From Chitinophagaceae bacterium (GTDB lineage Bacteria; Bacteroidota; Bacteroidia; Chitinophagales; Chitinophagaceae): a DNA stretch of 64,000 nucleotides. Below the pieces are notes generated by a model. It ran no database searches, was not told the DNA's origin, and saw only the letters and a list, made by a program, of their open reading frames with translations. The stretch is from the NCBI GenBank assembly GCA_016713085.1, contig JADJPV010000001.1, positions 1,881,001 through 1,945,000 on the forward strand. The letters are read 5' to 3'. Position numbers and translations under genes: made by a program. Below, in pieces: positions 43,901 through 51,443 of this stretch (its first letter is position 1; every line of letters starts with the position of its first letter).

Positions 43901-43970
43901 TACAGTAAATATTGTCAGTAATCCCGATGAGGGATGTAAAATCATAATACAAATTCCTATTAATTATTAA
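40956..43970 (+). CDS. Multi-PAS/GAF hybrid-less sensor histidine kinase (NarL-type, HisKA_3)
   Basis: A 1,004-residue soluble kinase with no membrane helix. In order: PAS1 (about 10-125), PAS2 (130-250, with HKDGSWKWAEAKGR), PAS3 (260-370), a GAF-like domain (375-545), PAS4 (550-665), PAS5 (670-790, with the PAC end FRKSDGTYAHVLDKG), then the HisKA_3 dimerisation helix with the phospho-acceptor His in ERAEIGKELHDNVGQLLTTTKL and a HATPase domain (LIITDDGKGFE, GLGLKNITSRAEL). It forms a pair with the LuxR-type regulator 10 bases downstream. Several PAS domains suggest sensing of redox, light or small molecules in the cytosol; no haem or flavin Cys motif is certain. Confidence 0.92.
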   Translation: MISETLIPEPFIHTDSLYFVLINAEGYYSVANPYFLKKFGLSEAAVTSVHSFETIFPEDRPACSKAVEFCISHPGRSIKVDLKKPDVNGGVVFTRWEFTSLQNNKSDYIQCIGYDISQETIEAVRKEITARDEMHEELLSNSIDVFLLTNEKRQITYCSPNVTKMFGYEVSELIGKNGFSFVHPDDLPIALKAFEEEIVNPGVNHSEDIRFRHKDGSWKWAEAKGRNLFNNPRVQSMMLSLNDISMRKRSEEALAESELRYKSFFNQLPVPLFIVSDDHEQILDVNDSAVEKYGYSKKEFSEFSFSRLFKDQLTDAEAGEVYSKGKVVAHKTKAGKNILVTIEKRKVEFSETNGNVLLVNDITESNNIQQENELSYEVSEILIQPRSLRENLETALKSIRLFTSWDLAELWVPGQEGLSIKKIAFDADEGIYHQQIRHFLQLTSSFEYPVKDYDPSIATSYKPYWIENLSENKFEFKRKKIAESTGFQSCLIVPVFNDKQLICVFSFFSFALKHYSKSETNLLSILGKLFGAEIEKRKNSLMLDTFFQISNDILTIAGLDGRYKRVNPAFEKFIGYTNEEAKKIHPLSYVHDFDKEAVLEKLKELSNGTPVPYFENRVITKERATKWVAWTATPIITEGIVIASHRDITAQKEAAEELRIFNERYELVTKATNEAIWDLDLVTNRMAWSEGYKILFGHGFDDNENDLDFWEANIHPDEKETVIEGFNRFLKQRNTPYWECEYRFRKSDGTYAHVLDKGYLIFNKDNTPLRMVGAMQDITERKKLEQELLVRERNKQNQIAQAVVFAQETERAEIGKELHDNVGQLLTTTKLYLEMLKHKLDDPLELIERGTRHINMVIHTIRNLSHSLVPASINDLGLIASVNDLIENVQVLEKIDINYVSPPDLEVKIGKSLKLTLYRIIQEQLNNIIKHAYATRVTIELFEEDGFIKLIITDDGKGFEVETVKMGLGLKNITSRAELQNGTVNIVSNPDEGCKIIIQIPINY

Positions 43971-43980
43971 AACTTCAATT

Positions 43981-44619
43981 ATGGAAAAGATTACAGTGTT
44001 AATTGCCGATGATCACAAACTGATTCGTGAAACATGGAGCTTTATTCTGAACAGTGATCCACGCTTTACAGTTGTAGCAGAGTGCAGTAATGGACAGGAA
44101 GCAGTTGAAAAAGCGCAGAAAATGAGACCAAAAATTGCTTTGCTCGACATCAATATGGAGCCTATGAACGGGATTGAAGCAACCGAACAAATCCGTAAGT
44201 TTTCGCCGGCAACAAAGATCATAGCAGTATCCATGCACTCTCAGCCGGCATATGTAAAAAAATTACTGAAGCTTGGAGCCATGGGTTATGTAACCAAGAA
44301 TTCACCGCAGCATGAAATGTTTGAAGCGATTGTTGCTGTGAACGAAGGCAAGCGGTTTATCTGCAGCGAAGTGAAAACTATTTTATCAGAGCAAATGTTT
44401 GATGAAGAAAATGCAACCGGTGCCAACACTCTGTCGAACCGTGAACTCGATGTGATTAAACATATCAAGCAGGGGCTTTCTTCAAAAGAAATTTCTACTG
44501 CATTAAATATTTCATTGAAAACGGTGGAAGTACACAGGCACAATATTCTGAAGAAACTGAACCTGAAGAACAGCGCTTCTTTAGTGAACTATATTAATGA
44601 AGCAGGGCTGGCTATCTGA
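43981..44619 (+). CDS. NarL/LuxR-type response regulator
   Basis: A 212-residue two-domain regulator: receiver domain with ADDHKLIRE (acidic pocket), LLDINMEPMNGIEA (phospho-acceptor Asp) and the conserved Lys of GYVTKNSP, then a C-terminal LuxR helix-turn-helix (LSNRELDVIKHIKQGLSSKEISTALNISLKTVEVHRHNILKKL). It is the partner of the PAS kinase directly upstream. Confidence 0.95.
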   Translation: MEKITVLIADDHKLIRETWSFILNSDPRFTVVAECSNGQEAVEKAQKMRPKIALLDINMEPMNGIEATEQIRKFSPATKIIAVSMHSQPAYVKKLLKLGAMGYVTKNSPQHEMFEAIVAVNEGKRFICSEVKTILSEQMFDEENATGANTLSNRELDVIKHIKQGLSSKEISTALNISLKTVEVHRHNILKKLNLKNSASLVNYINEAGLAI

Positions 44620-44686
44620 TGATGGTTAAAAACAATGTTTTGTATTGAATGCTTTTACTAATTTCACCGGTATAAATTTTTTACCG

Positions 44687-45175
44687 ATGGCAGTTCGTGT
44701 ATTTATTACCGGCGGAACCTTTGACAAAGAGTACAATGAAATTACAGGGCAACTGTATTTTAATGATACGCACATGCACGACCTGCTCGAAATGGGTCGT
44801 TGCCGTGTGCCGGTTGAAATACGCACATTGATGATGGTTGACAGTCTGGAAATGACGGCTGAAGACCGTGACCTCATTGTTCATCAGTGTATACAGTGTG
44901 ATGAAGATAAGATCGTTATTACACACGGAACCGATACAATGTCTGAAACAGCAAAAGTGCTGGCACAGAAAATAAACAATAAAACAGTGGTGCTCACCGG
45001 TGCCATGATCCCCATTAAATTTGGCAGCAGCGATGGTTTATTTAACCTGGGCAGTGCATTGGCATTTGCTCAATCATTACCTGCCGGTGTTTATGTAGCC
45101 ATGAACGGAAGATACTTTACCTGGGATAACGTACGTAAGAACAAACAAACAGGAATGTTTGAAGAAGTGAGATAA
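44687..45175 (+). CDS. Single-domain asparaginase-like protein
   Basis: From the ATG at 44687 the protein has 162 residues and matches only the N-terminal domain of type I/II asparaginases: VFITGGTFDKEY (first catalytic Thr), ITHGTDTMSETAKVL (second Thr-Asp pair) and VVLTGAMIPIKFGSSDGLFNLGSALAFAQSLP. The C-terminal domain is absent, and the end TGMFEEVR is the usual end of this short family of Bacteroidota. An upstream TTG start at 44645 would add 14 residues and is unlikely. Activity on asparagine has not been shown for the short form as far as I know. Confidence 0.8.
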   Translation: MAVRVFITGGTFDKEYNEITGQLYFNDTHMHDLLEMGRCRVPVEIRTLMMVDSLEMTAEDRDLIVHQCIQCDEDKIVITHGTDTMSETAKVLAQKINNKTVVLTGAMIPIKFGSSDGLFNLGSALAFAQSLPAGVYVAMNGRYFTWDNVRKNKQTGMFEEVR

Positions 45176-45226
45176 ATCTCCATCTCTGAGTGAAACCATT
45201 TTTTACTTTAAACAGCTTGTACGTTC

Positions 45227-45916
45227 ATGAACCGCATCGACCGCCTGCTGGGTATCATTACCACACTGCAATCAAAAAAGTATATCACCGCTGAAAAAAT
45301 TGCTGACAAATTTCAAATAAGTGTACGTACTGTGTACAGGGATATTAAAGCAATTGCTGAACAGGGAATACCTGTAAGTTTTGAACAGAATAAAGGATAT
45401 TTTTTAGTGCAGGGATATTTTCTGCCTCCCGTATCTTTTTCGCCGGAAGAAGCCAATGCAATGTTGCTGATGCAATCAGTGGTCATGCGCTTTGCAGATA
45501 AATCAACACTGAAATATTATTCTGCTGCACTGGATAAAGTAAAATCAGTGATGCGTTATTGCGAAAAAGAAAAAATTGATTTCCTGCAGCAGCAAATAAA
45601 ATTTCAATCCTGTTATCCTGTACTGGAAGGCGCAGATTATCTTTCTTCCCTGCAAACGGCCATTTCTTCACAATCTGTAATTGAGTTTACCTATAAAAAC
45701 AAGGCAGAAATTACAAACAAACGCAAAGCAGAGCCGCTTGGATTAATTTTTTATGCGTACAACTGGCACCTGATTGCCTGGTGCTACACAAGAAAGGAAT
45801 ACAGAGATTTCAGGGTATCATCTATTCTTGATCTGAAAAATACTGCTGAGCCTTTTAAAATAAAGGAGCATATCGCTCTTAACGACTACATGAAGAAACT
45901 TCCAGTGAGTTATTAA
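45227..45916 (+). CDS. YafY-type WYL-domain transcriptional regulator
   Basis: A 229-residue protein with an N-terminal DeoR-like winged helix (RIDRLLGIITTLQSKKYITAEKIADKFQISVRTVYRDIKAI) and a C-terminal WYL domain (SVIEFTYKNKAEITNKRKAEPLGLIFYAYNWHLIAWCYTRKEYRDFRVSSI). WYL domains bind ligands such as nucleic acid. It lies 76 bases before a DinB-like gene on the same strand, an arrangement often seen, and may regulate it. Confidence 0.9.
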   Translation: MNRIDRLLGIITTLQSKKYITAEKIADKFQISVRTVYRDIKAIAEQGIPVSFEQNKGYFLVQGYFLPPVSFSPEEANAMLLMQSVVMRFADKSTLKYYSAALDKVKSVMRYCEKEKIDFLQQQIKFQSCYPVLEGADYLSSLQTAISSQSVIEFTYKNKAEITNKRKAEPLGLIFYAYNWHLIAWCYTRKEYRDFRVSSILDLKNTAEPFKIKEHIALNDYMKKLPVSY

Positions 45917-45992
45917 AAATATTTTTAACACACTGCCATAGGGTTGTCAGCGGCCGGTTTTTTATTTGCATTACAATAAAAAATAATCAACC

Positions 45993-46406
45993 ATGACAAT
46001 CATTGAAACGCTCTTAAAAGAAATGGAAAGGGAAGCTGTTACAACCCGTAAAATGTTATCAATTATTCCTGATGACAAATACAACTGGAAGCCACACGAA
46101 AAAAGTATGACTGTTCAAAGCCTTGCCACACATATTGCTGAGTTGCCTGCCTGGGTAACAATGACCCTGGCAACAACTGAACTGGATTTTGCAGCCAACC
46201 AAAAAGCAACAGAAGAAGAATTACTGCCATTGTGGACACTGAGAAACGGAGAAACTGTGTACAGTGTTGAACCGAAAGCTGACGTAATACGAATGGCTTA
46301 TTGCCAGATTGTGCATCACCGTGCACAGCTTGGTGTTTATTTACGGTTGCTGAATATTCCTATTCCCGGCAGTTATGGGCCAAGTGCAGACGATATGAAT
46401 TTTTAA
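45993..46406 (+). CDS. DinB-family protein with an apparent internal deletion
   Basis: A 137-residue protein of the DinB/YfiT four-helix fold. LLKEMEREAVTTRKMLSIIPDDKYNWKPHEKSMTVQSLATHIAEL holds the first metal His, and IVHHRAQLGVYLRLLNIPIPGSYGPSADDM the other two. Relatives usually have about 165 residues; here the helix between LDFAANQ and KATEEELLPLWTLRNG is missing (about 25-32 residues), without loss of frame. The ends are conserved, so the gene may still work or may be collapsed in assembly. Metal-dependent thiol transfer is the usual family role. Confidence 0.8.
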   Translation: MTIIETLLKEMEREAVTTRKMLSIIPDDKYNWKPHEKSMTVQSLATHIAELPAWVTMTLATTELDFAANQKATEEELLPLWTLRNGETVYSVEPKADVIRMAYCQIVHHRAQLGVYLRLLNIPIPGSYGPSADDMNF

Positions 46407-46532
46407 TTGTAACTTAAAAAATGAAGCAATCAGTATGAAATATCCATAAAAATTATTGACTAATTTATACAAACAACGATGATAATTTTTATGGATATAC
46501 TATGTGACCAAAGAACCAATAAATATAAACAC

Positions 46533-46994
46533 ATGAAACAGGAATTAATTATAACCAATCAGATTCTTATCAATGCGCACGCCCTTAAAGTATGGGATGC
46601 ATTAATCAATCCCGAAAAAACAAAGCAATATATGTTTGGATGCGAAACAGTTTCTGACTGGAAGATTGGCAGCGAACTTTTGTGGCGTGGTGAATATGAG
46701 GGAAGGAAAATGGACTTTGTAAAAGGGCATATTGTAAACATGGAACCGGGAAAATTTTTAGCATACACGGTTATTGATCCTAACAATCCATCTATTCCCG
46801 ATGTGCCTGAAAATTATCTTACAGTAACATATACATTAAAGGAAGAGAATGGTACAACTCATTTCACTGTAACCCAGGGCGATTATTCAACAGTTGCTGA
46901 AGGCGAAAAGCGATACCGGGATTCCTATAACAATGGCGAAGGCTGGAATCCGGTTCTCGTTGAAATTAAGAAGTTAGTGGAAGATAACAATTAA
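46533..46994 (+). CDS. SRPBCC (AHSA1-like) domain protein
   Basis: Started at 46533 (ATG after an A/T-rich leader), it has 153 residues: ITNQILINAHALKVWDALINPEKTKQYMFGCETVSDWKIGSELLWRGEYEGRK and the C-terminal helix GWNPVLVEIKKLVE. This is the Bet v1-like fold of the AHSA1 family, which holds hydrophobic ligands. A start at 46479 would add 18 unrelated residues. It overlaps the stop of the convergent acyltransferase by 4 bases. The ligand is unknown. Confidence 0.88.
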   Translation: MKQELIITNQILINAHALKVWDALINPEKTKQYMFGCETVSDWKIGSELLWRGEYEGRKMDFVKGHIVNMEPGKFLAYTVIDPNNPSIPDVPENYLTVTYTLKEENGTTHFTVTQGDYSTVAEGEKRYRDSYNNGEGWNPVLVEIKKLVEDNN

Positions 46995-47545
46995 GCTAAA
47001 TGCTTTACACCAAGCTCAGGAATTTTTCCTTCAACTCCGGCAAAAAAAGAAAGGATCTTTTTGAAATCTTCTGCTTCATCTGCAGGATAAATTAAATCAC
47101 CAAGGATCACTTCTTTTTTTCCGAAGTCAAAACCAACTAACAGTATGGGAACATTTGCCTGCCTGGCAATATGATAAAAGCCGGTTTTGAGTTTCTCAAC
47201 TTTTTTTCTTGTTCCTTCAGGGCTCATGCCCAAACGGAATATATCATGCTGAGCAAATTTATCAGCTACCTGCGCCACCATGCCCTGTGAAGAAGAACGG
47301 TCAACAGGAGTACCACCCATTGCTTTAAAGAACCACCCAAAAGTTCCTTCAAATAATTCTTTCTTTCCTAAAAAGTAAGCGTGGTCAATAGGAATCAGTC
47401 TGCGTGCACCAAATCCAATTACAACATCCCAGGCACTTGTATGCGGGCCAACAGCCAAAACCATTTTTGGAATGTGGTTCGGGAATATTCCTTTTACTTT
47501 CCAGCCAGTCAATTTCATCCAGTTGGACAAGAGAAATCCTATCAT
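46991..47545 (-). CDS. 1-acyl-glycerol-3-phosphate acyltransferase-like protein
   Basis: A 184-residue PlsC-fold protein with the catalytic H-x4-D motif in AVGPHTSAWDVVIGF, the substrate motif FLGKKELFEG..GGTPVDRSSS and the third block MSPEGTRKKVEKLKTGFYHIA. These four blocks define acyltransferases of phospholipid synthesis. The protein is short and has only a weak N-terminal hydrophobic segment. The acyl acceptor may be lysophosphatidic acid or another lipid. Confidence 0.88.
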   Translation of the reverse strand: MIGFLLSNWMKLTGWKVKGIFPNHIPKMVLAVGPHTSAWDVVIGFGARRLIPIDHAYFLGKKELFEGTFGWFFKAMGGTPVDRSSSQGMVAQVADKFAQHDIFRLGMSPEGTRKKVEKLKTGFYHIARQANVPILLVGFDFGKKEVILGDLIYPADEAEDFKKILSFFAGVEGKIPELGVKHLA

Positions 47546-47711
47546 GCGTTAGTATTAGGCGAAAAGATAAGTTGATTTTTTTTGCGCACCAATAATTTCT
47601 GTAATGCAGTGCCAGCGGGGCTTTTAAAGAAATGCTACTTGTAATTAGTCTGAAAACTGATATTGCTCATTCTCCATATTTTTTACATGCAGTAATCTTG
47701 CACTAATAACA

Positions 47712-47743
47712 CTTGTATATCAATTATTAGCGCCTTATGTTTG
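47712..47743 (+). promoter_or_regulatory. Promoter of pckA
   Basis: CTTG (47712-47715), a 20-base spacer and the -7 box TATGTTTG (47736-47743) match the Bacteroidota consensus. The start codon is 25 bases past the box. Confidence 0.6.
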
Positions 47744-47767
47744 AGGCATAAACTAACATTTATTTAT

Positions 47768-49596
47768 ATGATAGCAACAATTAAAACAGATTTGAAAGAG
47801 TGGGTGGAAAAAATGGAAAAACATTTTCAACCCGATTCAGTACACTGGTGTGATGGTTCACAGGGAGAGTATGACCTGCTTTGTCAACAGTTAGTAGATA
47901 AGGGAACCTTTATTAAATTAAATCAAGAAAAACGTCCGGGCAGTTTTGCATGTTTCAGCGATCCAAGTGATGTTGCCCGTGTAGAAGACCGTACTTATAT
48001 ATGCAGTGCACGTAAGCAGGATGCAGGCCCAACCAACAACTGGATGGAGCCATCAAAAATGAAAGATGTACTGGATGATTTAACCAAAGGAAGTATGAAA
48101 GGAAGAACCATGTATGTGATTCCATTTTGTATGGGTCCTGTTGGTTCAAAACTTTCACGTTATGGTGTACAGTTAACCGATAGTGAATATGTAGTGGTGA
48201 ATATGCGCATTATGACACGTATGGGTGAGCAGGTAATGGATCATCTAAATGGTGATTGGGTTAAATGTATTCACACACTTGGTGCTCCTTTAGAAAAAGG
48301 ACAACAGGATGTAAAATGGCCTTGTAATCCAACTGTAAAATATATTTCTCATTTTCCTGAAGAACGTCTGGTGATTTCTTACGGCAGTGGATATGGCGGT
48401 AATGCATTGCTAGGTAAAAATGTTTTGCATTACGTATTGCATCAGTAATGGGCCGTGATGAAGGATGGCTGGCAGAACATATGTTATTGCTGGGTGTTGA
48501 AAATCCTGAAAAAGAAAAAACATATGTGGCAGCTGCATTCCCAAGTGCATGTGGTAAAACAAACTTCGCCATGATGATTCCTCCCGATGAAATGGAAGGA
48601 TGGAAAATTACAACAGTAGGTGATGATATTGCATGGATTCATAAAGGAGAAGATGGAGGTTTGTATGCCATCAATCCTGAAGCAGGATACTTTGGTGTTG
48701 CACCGGGTACAAATGCAAAAACAAATCCTAATGCAATTGAATCAATTAAATCAAATACTATTTTTACCAACGTGGCCGTTACAAAAGATGGCGATGTATG
48801 GTGGGAAGGTTTAACGAAAGAAGTTCCCGATGGAATGATTGACTGGCATGGTGAACCTTATGATAAAGCAAGTGGTAAACCTGCTGCACATCCTAACTCC
48901 CGTTTTACTGCACCTGCATTTCAAAATCCTGCAATCGATTCTGAATGGGATAATGCAGAAGGTGTTCATATTACGGCCTTTATTTTTGGTGGAAGAAGAG
49001 GAAGTGCTGTTCCGTTAGTGTATCAGTCATTCAACTGGAACTTTGGTGTATACCTCGCAGCAACAATGGGCAGCGAAATGACTGCTGCTGCATTTGGTGA
49101 ATTAGGAAAAGTAAGAAGAGATCCGTTTGCTATGTTGCCATTTATGGGTTATCATATTGGTGATTATGTAAACCATTGGTTGCAGTTTGGCCGTGACCTG
49201 CCCAATGCACCAAGAATATTTGGCGTAAACTGGTTCCGCAAAGATGAAAAAGGCGAATTCATGTGGCCTGGCTTTGGTGAAAACATGCGTGTGCTGAAAT
49301 GGATTGTTGAACGTTGTAAAGGAAATGCAAGTTCTGTTGAGTGCCCTATTGGCTGGAGACCACGTTACAGTGATATGGACTGGACAGGCCTTGGAACTGA
49401 TAAGTTTACGAAAGAAGAATTCAATGATCTGATGATGGTTGATAAAGAATTGTGGAAGCAGGAATTATTAGGGCATGAAGAATTGTTTGAAAAATTATAT
49501 GATCGGATTCCAAAAGAGTTTTTGTATATGCGTGAACTGTTGCTGAGTGCATTATGGCGCTCACCTGAAATTCATCAGCTTGCATCAGAATCATAA
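47768..49596 (+). pseudogene. pckA: GTP-dependent phosphoenolpyruvate carboxykinase, one-base frameshift
   Basis: The start at 47768 and the end at 49596 give about 609 residues after repair, the normal length for GTP-type PEPCK. The first piece ends at 48448 with YGSGYGGNALLGKNVLHY; adding one A to the run at 48416-48420 yields ALLGKKCFALRIASVMGRDEGW, the conserved sequence, which continues into the second piece. Landmarks are FPSACGKTNFAMM (P-loop with the active-site Cys, near residue 260) and FGGRRGSAVPLV. It converts oxaloacetate and GTP to PEP, the first step of gluconeogenesis. The break sits in an A-run in a highly conserved core gene, so an error is likely. Confidence 0.9.
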
Positions 49597-49635
49597 GTTA
49601 ACATTGCTTTCTCATGTTGATTGATAGTTAAATAA

Positions 49636-49668
49636 AAGGCCGCTGATTTTTATCAGCGGCCTTGCTTT
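49636..49668 (+). terminator. Terminator after pckA
   Basis: AAGGCCGCTGAT (49636-49647), a 4-base loop and ATCAGCGGCCTT (49652-49663) form a perfect 12-bp stem followed by GCTTTTT. Confidence 0.9.
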
Positions 49669-49753
49669 TTGAGCAGGGTGATGATACTCTGTCTTATTTA
49701 TGTTCACACCTGTAAAACAATCTCACTCAAGAGTGACGTTCATTCAATTGAAA

Positions 49754-50940
49754 TCATACAGCTTTGCCGGCTGGAGTTAAATTATTACTGCCTGGTTTAA
49801 AGAAAAGTAAATCATACATAATTTTAAACCAGATCAGGATGCAGGGCACAGCCTTCAAAACATAAGGAATAACAAAATTTTCCCGGATGCTTTTCGGAAA
49901 TAAATCTGTTGGCGACAGGATGGTGAAAATGAATGCTGTTGCAAAAAGGATCGTATTCAGCAGGGTTCTTTTTTGTGAAAAAAACCAAATGGCAATTCCT
50001 GTAACTGCAATAATAAAGGTGGCAGATTCTGCTTTATGATTAAAGATCACAATCCAAAGCAGAATGGAGGAAAGAAAAAATAATTTAAACTGCACATCAT
50101 TATAATATTTCCATTTCAAAAAGGGTAAGCAAAATACAAGAGCACCAATAAGTACAGTTGCATTTTTTGCATCAATATGAAACCAGGTGTAAAGCCATCC
50201 GGCAACAGAAAACCCGACGGATGCACTGTGATCGTTTTGAAGTAAATGCAGCCAGCTTTGATACAGAAAAGATAATTGCGATACTGAAATAACCAATAAA
50301 GGAAAAGCTGCGAGTAATACTGTCCACCCAATTGTATAAACAGCCGCTCTTAGTTTGTTTGGATAAAACATAAAAAAAGAGCAAATGCAACCAGACCGAA
50401 AATTTTAATGAACACAGTCAGCACAATAAACAGCGATGCCAGTACAATTTTTTCCTTTCAAGAGAGGTAAAAGCAAAGATGATCAGCCCTGCTATTAAAG
50501 CATTGCTTTGTGAGTTTTGGGTAGAAGTAAGCAGTTCAAGAAAAACAAACCCAAGCATCAGTAAATGGGTTTTGTTTGAAGACAATGGCAATCGCCGCAA
50601 AGCAAAATACAGTACAAGAACATTTAACAGGTTCCAGAGAAAAAGTCCAACGGAATCGGGCAGATTAGCCAGTGGAGCCATGAACAAAGAAAATGTTGGA
50701 CTGTATTTGTAATAATCAAAATGTTCAGCGGGATACAACTCATAGAGGTTTTTATTTTCAATTAAATGAAAAAAAGGACTGCTTAAAAATTACATAGTTG
50801 TTGTAATGTGTGTAGGAAGGCTCGCCCGGTATAAATGTTTTCGAATTCAGCAAAAGGCTCTGTGCTGTGATAATAATAACAACGATGCTTATTATTACCG
50901 GAACAAAGAACTTGTTTCCAGTCAGTTTATTTTTTTTCAT
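49754..50940 (-). pseudogene. GT87-like polytopic membrane glycosyltransferase, three frameshifts
   Basis: Three pieces (50940-50758, 50738-50418, 50371-49754) together form a membrane protein of about 395 residues. The order is TM1 (FFVPVIISIVVIIITAQSLLL), the block NLYELYPAEHFDYYKYSPTFSLFMAPLANLPDSVG, then many hydrophobic helices. The YKYSP..F motif is typical of DUF2029/GT87 polyprenol-dependent mannosyltransferases. The frame is restored by removing one base from the run 50769-50775 and adding one to each of the runs 50448-50453 and 50372-50378, giving KQSFFHLIENKNLY, ERKKIVLASLFIVLTVF and ALFFMFYPNKL. Three indels, all in homopolymers, in one gene point to sequence error. The sugar acceptor is unknown. 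Confidence 0.75.
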
Positions 50941-50989
50941 CAGGCAAAAATATCTGTTCAGTTTTGGTTTGTTAAATCAAGTGCAGCAG

Positions 50990-51307
50990 TTAAACTTTCA
51001 CAGCAGTACCTGTTGCAATTACCATGAGCATACTTCCGCCGCTGCCTACAGTTTCAAAATCAAGATCAACAGCAACTACTGCGTTGGCCCCCATCTGCTG
51101 TGCTTTTTGTTCCAGCTCTTTTAAGGCGCTGCTTCTGGCTTCCTCAATTACACGTTCATACGTGCCGCTGCGTCCGCCAACAATATCACGGATGCCGGCA
51201 AAAATGTCTTTAAAAATGTTTGCGCCAATAATTGTTTCGGCTGTTACAATACCAATGTATTGCTGAATAGGTTTGCCTTCTATGGTGGGAGTTGTTGTGA
51301 GGAGCAT
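50990..51307 (-). CDS. YbjQ/UPF0145 family protein
   Basis: A 105-residue protein with the family pattern: TTTPTIEGKPIQQYIGIVTAETIIGANIFKDIFAGIRDIVGGRSGTYE and AQQMGANAVVAVDLDFETVG. The family forms pentameric rings of unknown function and is widespread. It stands between the GT87-like gene and the S41 peptidase gene on the same strand. Confidence 0.93.
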   Translation of the reverse strand: MLLTTTPTIEGKPIQQYIGIVTAETIIGANIFKDIFAGIRDIVGGRSGTYERVIEEARSSALKELEQKAQQMGANAVVAVDLDFETVGSGGSMLMVIATGTAVKV

Positions 51308-51359
51308 GATGATGTTTTTTATAAAGTTAAGCTGTTAAATGAGGTTTAAAAATATTTTA

Positions 51360-51404
51360 TAGCAGCAAAGCCGCTGCAATTAAGCAGAGGCTTTGCCTTT
51401 TGAA
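51360..51404 (-). terminator. Probable terminator after the S41 peptidase gene
   Basis: GCAAAGCC (51365-51372) pairs with GGCTTTGC (51389-51396) around a loop that can pair further (GCTGC/GCAGA). On the minus strand the stem is followed by GCTGCTATAAAATATTTTT. It lies past the predicted end of the peptidase. Confidence 0.5.
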
Positions 51405-51443
51405 TGTGTCAGGAGGCTCTTCGAGGCGTCAGACACGGTTATT

